From NCBI RefSeq assembly GCF_000330885.1, contig NC_020062.1:1620374-1684373 (forward strand): 64,000 nucleotides of DNA. The letters run 5' to 3'. The DNA is from Rhizobium tropici CIAT 899. Its GTDB lineage: Bacteria > Pseudomonadota > Alphaproteobacteria > Rhizobiales > Rhizobiaceae. A program made the position numbers and the translations under genes. The notes below the pieces were generated by a model. The model was not told where the DNA came from. It did not search any database and saw only the letters and a list, made by a program, of their open reading frames with translations. Positions 26,033 through 34,513 of the stretch are shown here, one piece after another (the stretch's first letter is position 1; each line of letters begins with the position of its first letter).

Positions 26033-26050
26033 GGCGATCAGAAGATCGCC
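26033..26050. terminator. Hairpin between convergent genes
   Basis: GGCGATC (26033-26039) pairs perfectly with GATCGCC (26044-26050) around AGAA, 25 bases past the PLP gene stop and before the end of the convergent DUF1217 gene. No T-run. Confidence 0.4.
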
Positions 26051-26096
26051 CCGCAAGCGAGGTGACGAAACGCTTGCGCGGAGCGCCTGGAACGCG

Positions 26097-28301
26097 CTAT
26101 CGCGATTTGAGCTGGGCAATCGAGAGCATGAGGTCCGCGCTCATGCCGATCCCGGCACCGCGTGTGAGAATAGCGGAGGCTGCCGAGGCCGTACTCCCGC
26201 CATTTGCCGCGTCAAAAACGGCCGAGAAGCGCTTGAGCAGCTTGTCCACCTTCCCAGCATCGTGCAGATCCTTGACGGGAAATAGTTTTTCCAACATCGC
26301 CGCCTGGCGGGTCACATCCATGTTCGACATTGATGCGGGCAGCGAATAGGTCGTCTTGATCACATTGTAGAGCGCAGGATCCGACATGATATCGTAGACG
26401 GAATTGACCTGCGGCGCCTTGCGCTGGAAATAGAGGGCGAGGCGGACGCCTTCGTTGGAGTCGCCCTGTTGCGATTCCAGGGTCTGATGAAGATAGAGAT
26501 CGTTGGTGGTAAGGCGTGCACCCTTGTTCTGTCCCGTCTCGATCTTGGCCGTCGTCAGATTTCCCTTGGCATCGAAGTTGAAGACGTTCACCATCGCCTT
26601 GAAGCGCTGGCCTGCCTGCGTATTCAAAAAGCCTTTTGCATCCTCGGGATCCGCCGTGAAGGCCTTCTTCAAGGTAGCCTTGTCGACGGACTTGGGATCG
26701 ATATTGTTCGCAACGAGGATAAATTCCGTCAGCTTCTTGTCGGCCAGGAGATCGTCGACAGTCTTGATCTTGACGATCGACTTGCTGAAATCGGTCGCCG
26801 CATCCTTGGCATCCTTGACCGCCTTGTCCCGCATCTCGCCGGTCAGTCCGAAGGTCTTCGACTTGGAATAGGCTGAGATCAAGCTGTTGATCGAAGTCTG
26901 CGACAGCGCCGTGACAGGTGCCCGCAGATTGCCTTTGCTGTCAAAATTATATGCCTTGGCAAGCTCGACGAACCTGCTGTCTTTCAGCGAGTTGACATAG
27001 CTCTTGCTGTCATAGGGATCGCTTTCCAGGATCTTGCGCAGCTGATCTCTGGAGACCTCATTCTTGCCGATGCCAAAGGCGCGGAGCGCCATATCTTCCA
27101 CGGTGGGAAGATCCTTGCTCTTTATGTCGTTGGCGGCAAAGAAGTCCGCGATCGTCTTTATCTCACCAACCGCGGTCTTGTAGTGTTTCTCGGCGTCTGT
27201 GAACAGAGCCTGCTTCGCACCCTTGGCCTCGGTCAGATATTTGGTCGAGATATCGTCGATGGCCTGCTGCGTCTGTGCCGGCTGACCGGCCGGCAGCGTT
27301 CCGTCGGATGCGAACTGGAAGTGCGCGACCATATCCGTCATTCCGGTCAATGCGGCATAGTCGGAATTCGTGAAGACTAGCTTGAACTGGACCGGCGTGA
27401 GCTTGGGATCGAGGTTGAATGCCGTCTTGATATAGGAAAACAGCCTGTTGTCGCCAGTGATCTCGCTGAGCGACTGAACTTTCGTGATTGCCTGGCGATA
27501 ATAGTCGTCATTGCTGGTGGCCGCAGCCGGTGTCAGCAGGTTCGGGACCATGCTGTCATAGCGCGAGATCATGGCTTCCTTTTGCTGCGTTGTCTGGGCG
27601 GTCGCTCCGGAAAGCGTTCCATCCGCGTTGAAGCCGAACTGCGAGGCGATCAGCTTATATGTCGCCTGGACCGATACGGAAGAGAAGTTGCTCGCCGTGT
27701 TGACGAAGCTGTTGGGGTCGTTGACATCGCTGGTCAGAACCGACTTCAGGAACGTTTTCGATATATTGTCGGGGCTCAAGCCGTGCGCCCGCAGAATATA
27801 GTCCGTCATCCTGCTGCTGTTGACGATATCGTCGACATTAGACACCTTGTCGATCCAGGTATCGTAGAACTTACTTTCCTTCTTGGCCAAGGTGGTTTCA
27901 TTGGCGAAGGATTGCTCATAGAGCCCGATCGTATCGGTCTTCTGAGAATCGCTTTGGGCGGATTGATTTTTCGACGTGCCGCCAAAATTGAAAGCGGCGG
28001 CAAATTGCCGATAGCGGCTGTCCGTCAGCTTGTTTGCAAAACTGCTCGTATTGCTGAGATCGCTCGTCAGAACCTTCTTCATAAAAGCTTTGGCGTAGGC
28101 CATATCCTCCAGGCCATAGGCTTTCATCGCATAGCTGTACAGCTTGTAGTCGTTCAGAAATTCGTCGACATTCTTAACCTTGCCGATATGCGTATCATAA
28201 TATTGTTGATCGCTTTTGACCGTCGCCTGCTTGGCGATGCCCGCCAGCGTCGATGTCATGTCCTTTGTCGCGGACACATAGCCGAGATACGTCGAAATCA
28301 T
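26097..28301 (-). CDS. DUF1217 repeat protein (flagellum-associated family)
   Basis: 734 residues made of about five copies of a unit of roughly 130 residues. Each unit has the pattern Y..YYDT.I.K.K.VDEFL.D.KLYSYAMKAYGL followed by F.KKVLTSDL.N..SFAN.L.D.RY..FA.AFNF, the DUF1217 signature. There is no signal peptide. In several alphaproteobacteria DUF1217 genes lie in flagellar clusters, which suggests a flagellum-related role, but the function is not established. Here it is away from any flagellar cluster; the only other flagellar gene in the window is flgE at 37532. Length is above that of many family members because of the extra repeats. Confidence 0.8.
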   Translation of the reverse strand: MISTYLGYVSATKDMTSTLAGIAKQATVKSDQQYYDTHIGKVKNVDEFLNDYKLYSYAMKAYGLEDMAYAKAFMKKVLTSDLSNTSSFANKLTDSRYRQFAAAFNFGGTSKNQSAQSDSQKTDTIGLYEQSFANETTLAKKESKFYDTWIDKVSNVDDIVNSSRMTDYILRAHGLSPDNISKTFLKSVLTSDVNDPNSFVNTASNFSSVSVQATYKLIASQFGFNADGTLSGATAQTTQQKEAMISRYDSMVPNLLTPAAATSNDDYYRQAITKVQSLSEITGDNRLFSYIKTAFNLDPKLTPVQFKLVFTNSDYAALTGMTDMVAHFQFASDGTLPAGQPAQTQQAIDDISTKYLTEAKGAKQALFTDAEKHYKTAVGEIKTIADFFAANDIKSKDLPTVEDMALRAFGIGKNEVSRDQLRKILESDPYDSKSYVNSLKDSRFVELAKAYNFDSKGNLRAPVTALSQTSINSLISAYSKSKTFGLTGEMRDKAVKDAKDAATDFSKSIVKIKTVDDLLADKKLTEFILVANNIDPKSVDKATLKKAFTADPEDAKGFLNTQAGQRFKAMVNVFNFDAKGNLTTAKIETGQNKGARLTTNDLYLHQTLESQQGDSNEGVRLALYFQRKAPQVNSVYDIMSDPALYNVIKTTYSLPASMSNMDVTRQAAMLEKLFPVKDLHDAGKVDKLLKRFSAVFDAANGGSTASAASAILTRGAGIGMSADLMLSIAQLKSR

Positions 28302-28447
28302 AGATCGCCCCCACAGCGCAATTCACCGGTATTCATCCCACAGGGACTATCGCAACCAGACCTTGCGCGGGGCTATGTCGGCAATCAAAACGCCACATAA
28401 GCCTACGGGAAAAGAACGGCCAACCGACGCGCTTTTGACCGCTGCCG

Positions 28448-29725
28448 TCAGGCACGCAGCGCCGCAGCGGGACTGGAGCGCAAGGCACTGACCGCCGGGA
28501 CGGCGGAGATGATCGCCGCGACGGCCGCGAAACCTCCGACAAGCCATAGATCGTCAAAGACGATTCCAACCGGCAAATGCACCGCCGTCGAAGCCGCAAG
28601 TTTCGCGGAGATCGTCAGTGCCGCGAGATAGCCAAACGCGATGCCGAGCGCGATGCCGGCGGCAAACAGAATGAAGAGCTCACCCCAGACAAGCGTGACG
28701 ATCGAGCGGACCGGTGTTCCGAGCGCCCGCAAGGCACCGATCTGCCGCCGCCTGGATCCGACATGCATGATGGTGACAAGCACGATGGCGGCAATGACGA
28801 TCGCTTGCGTCCCGAGCGCGATCGCCAGAAGCAGACTGCGGGCATCGCCGAGCGTCGCGTAGAGTCTGGTCAACACCTCCGCGGGAAAGACGCCAAGGGT
28901 CGTGCCGGTGCGGTATTCCTGCCTGAGGCGATAGGCATCGGCAATCGTCTTCGGCTTGACGAGAACGGCGGGCACGCCGGGCGTCTGCGCGTCGAAATGC
29001 TCATCCAGCGGCGCATCAGCGTCGATATGCTCGTGTTCGTGGCCTTCATGACGATCTTGTTCCGGATTGGCCGCGCCGTGCGCATCTGCTTCATCGCCAT
29101 CATGGTCGTGATGTTCCCCGCCATGCATGCCGTGCAACTGCCAGACCGCCCGGATCGGCACGAGGATCGCGCGGTCCCAAGCGGTTCCCGTCGGCGCCAT
29201 GCGGCCTGTGATCTTGTAGGCGATGGCCGTATGGGTTTCACCGCCTGCCTCGGCCGTGCCGTGCATCGGCTTGACTTCCGCGCCGGTCGACAAGGCAACG
29301 TCAGAGCCGACAACCGCCTCGCCGAGGCGCGCGAACATCACACCTTCGGAAAGCGACGGCGAAAGGGACGAGATCAGGCGGGTGGTCGTGCCGACGATCG
29401 GATGCCCGTAGGCAGAATCGCCGAAGCCGACGGGTGCGGCCAATTCGACACGCGGATCACTGGCAAGGCGTGAAAGGACGGCGCCGTCCATCAGCGGCAG
29501 CGGCGCGGGCTGCAGAAAGACGGCGGAAAGCGCCAGCTGCGTCTCGCTGCCCGCGGCTCCGACAAGCAGATCGAATTTCTCGGCGGCGCGAGCGCTACCG
29601 AGACGGACGGCTCGCTCCTGCAAGGTCACCGTCACGCTCAAGGCGACCGACAGGGCAATCAGCACGACGACAGCCAGCGCCCCACTCCAGAAACGCCTGA
29701 GGTCGGCAAGGATGAAGGTTATCAT
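28448..29725 (-). CDS. ABC transporter permease, FtsX/MacB type, with His-rich periplasmic loop
   Basis: 425 residues: one N-terminal membrane helix (FWSGALAVVVLIALSVALSV), a large periplasmic MacB-PCD-like domain, and three C-terminal helices ending in AVSALRSSPAAALRA. In the periplasmic part a loop reads GGEHHDHDGDEADAHG and then HEGHEHEHIDADAPLDEHFD, an evident metal-binding stretch. The ATG overlaps the stop of the ATPase gene by four bases (29722-29725). FtsX-type systems usually couple ATP hydrolysis to periplasmic work or lipoprotein/efflux steps rather than import. The His/Asp-rich loop points to Zn, Cu or Ni handling; this is inference. Confidence 0.82.
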   Translation of the reverse strand: MITFILADLRRFWSGALAVVVLIALSVALSVTVTLQERAVRLGSARAAEKFDLLVGAAGSETQLALSAVFLQPAPLPLMDGAVLSRLASDPRVELAAPVGFGDSAYGHPIVGTTTRLISSLSPSLSEGVMFARLGEAVVGSDVALSTGAEVKPMHGTAEAGGETHTAIAYKITGRMAPTGTAWDRAILVPIRAVWQLHGMHGGEHHDHDGDEADAHGAANPEQDRHEGHEHEHIDADAPLDEHFDAQTPGVPAVLVKPKTIADAYRLRQEYRTGTTLGVFPAEVLTRLYATLGDARSLLLAIALGTQAIVIAAIVLVTIMHVGSRRRQIGALRALGTPVRSIVTLVWGELFILFAAGIALGIAFGYLAALTISAKLAASTAVHLPVGIVFDDLWLVGGFAAVAAIISAVPAVSALRSSPAAALRA

Positions 29726-30408
29726 TGCGCGGCCACCTCTTGGCTATCTTCCTCGATACGACCGCTCACCAGATTGATGCGGCGGCCGAGGCGCTCGGCG
29801 AGTGCAGCGTCATGCGTGACCACGATGAGCGTCGTCCCTTCTTCTGCCGACAATTGCAGCAGCAGCTCTGCAACCTCGTTACCTGCCTGGCGATCCAGGC
29901 TGGCGGTCGGCTCGTCGGCGACGATGACGCCCGGACGCGACAGCAGCGCGCGGGCAACGGCAACACGCTGCATTTCGCCGCGCGACAGGGTTTCAATCTT
30001 TTGCTGCGGTCGAGCGATACCGGTCACCGCCAGCAGATAAAGCGCTCGCTCCCGTTCGTTGACCGCAAGGCGCCGTGTCAACCTGATCGGCAACACGACG
30101 TTCTCGAAGGCGGACAGGCCGGGAAACAGATGAAAATCCTGCATGACGAGGCCGATATTGCGGGCGCGAAAGGCGTCGCGCCGGCCGGCGGAAAGGCGCG
30201 TGATTTCCGTTCCGCTCCAAGACACGCTGCCATCTCTGACGTCTTCCAGCCCGGTAATCGCATTGACGAAGGTGCTCTTGCCTGAGCCGGAGGCACCCGT
30301 GATCGCAAGCCGGCCGCCCGCTGGCAGATGGAAGCGGTCGACGGAGAGAACCGGTGCGGCAAGGCCGGGGAACTGCATCCTCAGGCCGGAAACATCGAGA
30401 GCGAGCAT
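29722..30408 (-). CDS. ABC transporter ATP-binding protein (LolD/MacB type)
   Basis: 228 residues from the ATG at 30408, six bases before the end of the exported-protein gene; upstream in-frame starts would overlap that gene. Walker A is GASGSGKS (38-45), the Q loop VMQDFHLFPGL, the signature LSRGEMQR (LSGGQ is the usual form), Walker B VIVADEPTASLD and the switch His in VVTHD. The LolD-like length and the partner permease place it with the MacB/LolCDE/FtsEX transporters. It is tightly coupled to both neighbours. Confidence 0.87.
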   Translation of the reverse strand: MLALDVSGLRMQFPGLAAPVLSVDRFHLPAGGRLAITGASGSGKSTFVNAITGLEDVRDGSVSWSGTEITRLSAGRRDAFRARNIGLVMQDFHLFPGLSAFENVVLPIRLTRRLAVNERERALYLLAVTGIARPQQKIETLSRGEMQRVAVARALLSRPGVIVADEPTASLDRQAGNEVAELLLQLSAEEGTTLIVVTHDAALAERLGRRINLVSGRIEEDSQEVAAQ

Positions 30409-30413
30409 GAGGA

Positions 30414-30878
30414 TCAGACAGTCCTGAACGAGGCGTCCCTGAGACGCAGCTGGCTGATAAAACCGGTTTCGGGATCGGTCCACGAACCGAACTCCAGCAC
30501 GCCGCGCGCCATGATCGGCGCGTTGTACTGCACGAATGTCTGTTTGGACGAGAGATAGACGACCAGGATATTGTCGGGCCAGTCGGCATCGGAAGAGCAG
30601 AAGGGGCAAAGCGACATCGGGATTTCCGTGAGCACGAAGAAGGCCGCCTCCGCCTTCAAGGGCGGTGCCATGAAGCCATTGATGGCAACGTCCTTGCCGC
30701 TCAGTTGCTTCACCTTGTCGGAGAATTCGAGCCCGAGCGGACCGAAACTCTTGTAGAGCTCGCCGAAGCCTAGTTTCTCCGAGGCATTGGCACGTACCGC
30801 AATGCCCATGACAGGCAAGGCTGCGGCGGCCGCCAGAAAGTCTCGACGATTGATGGTGGCGATCTGGTGCTTCGACAT
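30414..30878 (-). CDS. Exported protein with Tat signal and CPFC motif (DUF3299-like)
   Basis: 154 residues. The N terminus NRRDFLAAAAALPVMGIAV is a twin-arginine signal. The mature part has GKDVAINGFMAPPLK, then TEIPMSLCPFCSSDADWP with Cys91 and Cys94, and NILVVYLSS. This resembles the DUF3299-type small exported proteins found with FtsX-like ABC genes. The C-P-F-C pair could bind a metal or be redox active. Similar three-gene sets (small exported protein, ATPase, FtsX permease) are known in Pseudomonas aeruginosa as the zinc-regulated PA4063-PA4066 group; kinship with that set is my inference. The gene begins 73 bases after phoA with a terminator in between. Confidence 0.7.
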   Translation of the reverse strand: MSKHQIATINRRDFLAAAAALPVMGIAVRANASEKLGFGELYKSFGPLGLEFSDKVKQLSGKDVAINGFMAPPLKAEAAFFVLTEIPMSLCPFCSSDADWPDNILVVYLSSKQTFVQYNAPIMARGVLEFGSWTDPETGFISQLRLRDASFRTV

Positions 30879-30900
30879 CGCGTACCCTCATAAAATGGAG

Positions 30901-30926
30901 AAAACAGGCGGCTTCGACACCGCCTG
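30901..30926 (-). terminator. Rho-independent terminator after alkaline phosphatase gene
   Basis: On the minus strand CAGGCGG (30926-30920) pairs with CCGCCTG (30911-30905) and is followed by TTTT. It lies 26 bases past the phosphatase stop, inside the 73-base gap before the exported-protein gene. Readthrough would be needed for those genes to use the phosphatase promoter. Confidence 0.7.
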
Positions 30927-30951
30927 CCCTATTCACATGGCCTGTCAGGAC

Positions 30952-32706
30952 TTACATCTTTTCGGTGCCAAGCGCGAAAGTATCGGCCAGCACGCGGTAG
31001 ACATCGCTCTGTTCCATGTAACCACGGAAGCCTTCGGCACCTGGACCTGCCGCCTGGAGCACGACATCGTCGACGGCGTGGACACCGCTGTCCTCGTCCT
31101 TCGGAAGGTTGCCCTGCACAAAGACGGCACCGGGCACATCCTTGTAGGCTTCATTGGCGACGTATTCCTTCTTCTCGTTTTGAACAGCCGGAACGAAAGG
31201 GCCGTCGAGCTTCGGACGGAAGGTTTCATAGTGGTCCGGGCCGTTATTGGCGGCCATGAACAGGCGACGCGAAACATCGACGCGGTCCGGATAGCCGTCG
31301 CCATCCTTGTCCTCATAGTTCGGGAAGCCGGCCGCCGCATAGGTGCCGACCTTCTCGCGCATTTCCGTGCCCGGCTTGTTATCGTCGACAGTGCCGATGA
31401 TCGAGACGCCATGGGTATGGTCGCCGGTGACGACAACAAGCGTATCCGGGTTCTTGGCCTGGAACTCGCGGGCGACGGCAACGGCCTTGTCGAACTCGAT
31501 CGTATCGACCAGAGCGCGATCCCAATCGAGCGGATGGCTCATCTTGTCGATGGAGGCACCCTCGACCATCAGGAAGAAGCCGTCCGGGTTCTTGGAAAGC
31601 TTGCCGAGCGCGACCTTGGTCATATCGACGAGGCCAGGCTGGTTCGGGAACTTGTCGACAGTGCCCTTCTTGAGGAACTCACGATCGAGCGCGACGTCTA
31701 GATTGCCGGTGTGGAACAGGCCGAGCAGCCTGTCCTGGTTAGAGCCGGCGGCAGCCGCCAATTCGTTCTTGTCGGTCGCAACGGCATAGCCGGCATCCTT
31801 GAAGAGCGCGATATAATCCTTGTCGTCCTTGCGCTTGGAACCGGGCACGCTTTTCGCCAGGAAATAGGCCGAGCCGCCGCCGAGCAGGACATCCGGCTTG
31901 ACGTCATACATCATGCCGACGATATCGGCCTTGTCGCCACGCTTGCGGGTATGGGAGACGAGCGCTGCCGGCGTCGCATCCTCGACTTCGGCCGTGGTGA
32001 CGATGCCAAGCGACTTCTTGCCGGTGCGGCGCAGGGCCTCGCCGATGGTTTCGACCTTGGGATCGTCGAGGCTTGCCGGCGTGCGGTCGGCATAGACGCC
32101 GAGGGCGTTCACGGCCGACTTGTGCCCGGTCATATAGGCCGACATGGTGTTGGCACTGTCGGTGGCAATCGCCGAGGTCGAGGACGTGCCGATGAAGGCA
32201 ACCGGCGGGATGTCGTCCATGGCGAGGCGGCCATTGGCCTTGCCTTCGGTCATGCCCTTGGACATGAGGCGGGCGCCGGTGCGATGCGCAACCGAGAGAC
32301 CATCGCCGAGCAGGAAGATGATGTTCTTGGCTTTCGGCGCCGCCGAAGTGCCATAAACATCCCAGTTGACGGATTTCTTCTCGTCGCCGGCCGAAACCTC
32401 GACCTTGTACTGGCCGGGCTTTGCGAGCTTGACGCCACGCAGGATCAGCGCAGATCCGAGAACCTTGTCCTCAGCACCCTTCTCCTCGGCGACGAAATCG
32501 GCCGCCTTGCCGAAAACCGCGTCGTAGCTTTCGCCGTTGACCGTGACTTTCACGTCTTCCGGCTTCACGACCTGGCTGAATTCCACTTTGAAATCGAACG
32601 GAGAGCCGGCGAGTACCGTTGCCCGGTCCAACGGATAGACTGTCGCTGCATGGGCTGCGCCGGACATTACGGTCGCAGACATCATGGCGAGAAGAAGTTT
32701 ACGCAT
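30952..32706 (-). CDS. Alkaline phosphatase, periplasmic
   Basis: 584 residues with a Sec signal peptide ending near AHA-AT at residue 20. An N-terminal beta-rich extension of about 100 residues precedes the catalytic domain. There NIIFLLGDGLS gives the first metal Asp135, IATDSANT the nucleophile Ser184, ADIVGM and GASIDKMSHPLD further ligands, and VVVTGDHTHG the late Asp/His ligands. The domain belongs to the PhoA superfamily and needs Zn (and Mg). A calcium-loop-like stretch, DKDGDGYPDRVD, lies near residue 485. It hydrolyses phosphomonoesters outside the cytoplasm for phosphate supply. A weak Pho-box-like half-site (TGTCAT) is seen upstream on the minus strand near 32760. Confidence 0.88.
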   Translation of the reverse strand: MRKLLLAMMSATVMSGAAHAATVYPLDRATVLAGSPFDFKVEFSQVVKPEDVKVTVNGESYDAVFGKAADFVAEEKGAEDKVLGSALILRGVKLAKPGQYKVEVSAGDEKKSVNWDVYGTSAAPKAKNIIFLLGDGLSVAHRTGARLMSKGMTEGKANGRLAMDDIPPVAFIGTSSTSAIATDSANTMSAYMTGHKSAVNALGVYADRTPASLDDPKVETIGEALRRTGKKSLGIVTTAEVEDATPAALVSHTRKRGDKADIVGMMYDVKPDVLLGGGSAYFLAKSVPGSKRKDDKDYIALFKDAGYAVATDKNELAAAAGSNQDRLLGLFHTGNLDVALDREFLKKGTVDKFPNQPGLVDMTKVALGKLSKNPDGFFLMVEGASIDKMSHPLDWDRALVDTIEFDKAVAVAREFQAKNPDTLVVVTGDHTHGVSIIGTVDDNKPGTEMREKVGTYAAAGFPNYEDKDGDGYPDRVDVSRRLFMAANNGPDHYETFRPKLDGPFVPAVQNEKKEYVANEAYKDVPGAVFVQGNLPKDEDSGVHAVDDVVLQAAGPGAEGFRGYMEQSDVYRVLADTFALGTEKM

Positions 32707-33006
32707 TTATACCCCCTGCGTTTGGTTGCTTCCCGCTCCCCACATATAAAAGCCAGATGACAATCATGTAAAAATGGGTCGACTTTCGGCAACCGCTAAT
32801 TCCAAAACAGAAACAGATAAGCAATCCTGATTGTATGTGCCGCATCTAAAATGCTGCGCAATCACGCAAACGGTCCCGTCAATTCGTCGTCATCCGCAAT
32901 CCATTACCATGCAAGCTATGCTGATCGCAGTGAGTGAAAACTTGCTATCTTAACCGCAAGGGCAAATATTACGCACGTTTCGTGAGGATTTTGAGGATTT
33001 TTCGCA
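32707..33006. promoter_or_regulatory. Divergent intergenic region, phosphatase / Lrp regulator
   Basis: 300 bases between divergent genes. Read on the minus strand it has TTACATGATTGTCATC around 32756-32772, a one-half match to the rhizobial Pho box, with an AT-rich TTTATATG about 10 bases downstream. A full box is not present. No RNA gene or repeat was seen. Confidence 0.35.
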
Positions 33007-33486
33007 ATGGAAGAACAGCTCGATAAACTGGATCTGCGCCTGCTAGAGGAGCTTCAGAAAGACGGCAGACTGACGAACAACGAGCTGGGCGAACGCATCG
33101 CACTATCCCCTTCGCAATGCTCGCGCCGCCGCACACGGCTGGAGGCGGAGGGCTATATTCGCAGCTACCAGGCCAATCTCGACCGGCAGAGGTTGGGGCT
33201 GGATATGCTCGTGGTCATTTCTGTGACGCTTGCCACTCACAACAGGGACAACGCCCGCCGTTTTTCGCAGCTCATCAACGGTCTGCCCGAGGTGCTGGAA
33301 GCCTATGCTTTGACGGGCGAAATGGACTATCACCTGAAGGTCGCCACCCGCGGGCTTACCGATCTCTCCCGTTTCGTCAACGACGTGCTGCTTCCGCATG
33401 AATCGGTCCAGCACGTGAAGACGGCGATCGTCCTCGATACCCTCAAGACCTTTGAGGGATTTCCGGTTCATTTGCCGCACGGCTGA
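33007..33486 (+). CDS. Lrp/AsnC family transcription regulator
   Basis: 159 residues. The N-terminal helix-turn-helix reads LDLRLLEELQKDGRLTNNELGERIALSPSQCSRR, followed by the hinge AEGYIRSYQANLD and the ligand-binding RAM domain (VLEAYALTGEMDYHLKVATRGLTDLSRFV). Members of this family bind amino acids and act locally or globally. It is divergent from the alkaline phosphatase gene and 140 bases before an unrelated methyltransferase, so its targets cannot be read from context. Confidence 0.9.
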   Translation: MEEQLDKLDLRLLEELQKDGRLTNNELGERIALSPSQCSRRRTRLEAEGYIRSYQANLDRQRLGLDMLVVISVTLATHNRDNARRFSQLINGLPEVLEAYALTGEMDYHLKVATRGLTDLSRFVNDVLLPHESVQHVKTAIVLDTLKTFEGFPVHLPHG

Positions 33487-33625
33487 TATGGCGAAGGCGC
33501 TTGGCGGTCACCACTACGCGGCTGTGCCCTGTCGAGCGTCAAGGGCAAGTTTTGAGGGGTTGCTTTCTGCGCATACAGCCTTTCCAATCATACCAAGACA
33601 ATCTCCTTGGCGAGGATCGGCTTGC

Positions 33626-34351
33626 ATGACCACGGATGTACAGACGCGGCATTTCGAAGAATTTGCCGAAGTCCTGCTCAGATGCAATCATCTGTATCAT
33701 CCCAGCAACGATTCCATCGCCTTGCGCAATGCCGTCGAAAGCAGGCGCCAGATAGAGATATTCGACTATAGCCGCGCCGCCGATGCCTTTATGCGTGCAT
33801 TCGGGATGCGCAACTCTCTGAAATGCCTGCAGGCGCTCACCAGCCTTCGAGCAACTGTTCACAAGTATAGAAGAGTATGTGACCTCGGCTGTGGCTCCGG
33901 CGCTTTCAGCCTTGCCTTTGCCTATCTCGCCGGCAATCCCGAGCTCCAGCTTCACGGTCTGGACATATCCGAACATCAGCTTTCTCTCGCCCGGGAACTG
34001 ATATCGGCTGCCGGACTGCCTGGGCGTTTCCAGTTCGAGCAACGAAACCTGCCGGCACCGATCGGCTATCTTCCCGACCTGACGATCTCCTCCTACTGGT
34101 TTTGCGAAAATGAGCACGTTATCGCCGACGCGGAGCTTTTCAGCCTCATGGCGGGACGGGAGATGCTTGTTGTCGATTATGAGAAGATAATCGACCGCAT
34201 CGCAACCTGTCTTCCAAAAGGATTCCACATCCTCGGGCGGCACAGCGGTCACGTCGAAATTCCCCCTGCCCTGGCGGATTTCGTCGCCCAGGAGAGAGCA
34301 AGCGTTTACGGCATTCACATCGGTCGCGCCACGGTTGAGACGGGCAAATGA
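33626..34351 (+). CDS. SAM-dependent methyltransferase, putative
   Basis: 241 residues from ATG 33626; the in-frame stretch upstream lacks protein character. Motif I is RRVCDLGCGSGAFSLAFAYL, followed by LQLHGLDISEHQLSLAREL and the later PDLTISSYWFCENEH. The N-terminal 95 residues (YHPSNDSIALRNAVESRRQ) form no domain I recognise. Less GC-rich codons and an isolated position suggest a recently acquired gene, but this is only an impression. Substrate unknown. Confidence 0.65.
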   Translation: MTTDVQTRHFEEFAEVLLRCNHLYHPSNDSIALRNAVESRRQIEIFDYSRAADAFMRAFGMRNSLKCLQALTSLRATVHKYRRVCDLGCGSGAFSLAFAYLAGNPELQLHGLDISEHQLSLARELISAAGLPGRFQFEQRNLPAPIGYLPDLTISSYWFCENEHVIADAELFSLMAGREMLVVDYEKIIDRIATCLPKGFHILGRHSGHVEIPPALADFVAQERASVYGIHIGRATVETGK

Positions 34352-34437
34352 TGTTGCTGCTCTCCCGCAAAATGCGCGCAAGCCTCTTGAAAGGCAAACA
34401 ATCGCTTCCCAGCTATTGGCCAACCCGCTGGTCCGGG

Positions 34438-34504
34438 CCCCTCTGGTGAGAGCCGTCGGCGCTCTTGCGATGTCGGACCGTTTCCGACACCGCGCCGACA
34501 GGGG
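34438..34504 (+). ncRNA. Structured leader of terC, candidate terC RNA motif
   Basis: Nested pairing ends nine bases before the terC start: CCCC (34438-34441) with GGGG (34501-34504), GTCGGCGC (34455-34462) with GCGCCGAC (34492-34499), and an inner hairpin GTCGG (34472-34476) with CCGAC (34484-34488). The outer stem would cover the GGGG likely to act as ribosome binding site. A conserved terC RNA motif has been described from alphaproteobacteria upstream of terC genes; identity with it needs a covariance-model check. The manganese-sensing yybP-ykoY consensus was not found. Confidence 0.55.
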
Positions 34505-34513
34505 TTCTCCGTC

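Noticed and set aside
34352..34513. yybP-ykoY manganese riboswitch before terC
   Set aside because: The conserved loops of that class were not found; the nested stems fit a different leader.
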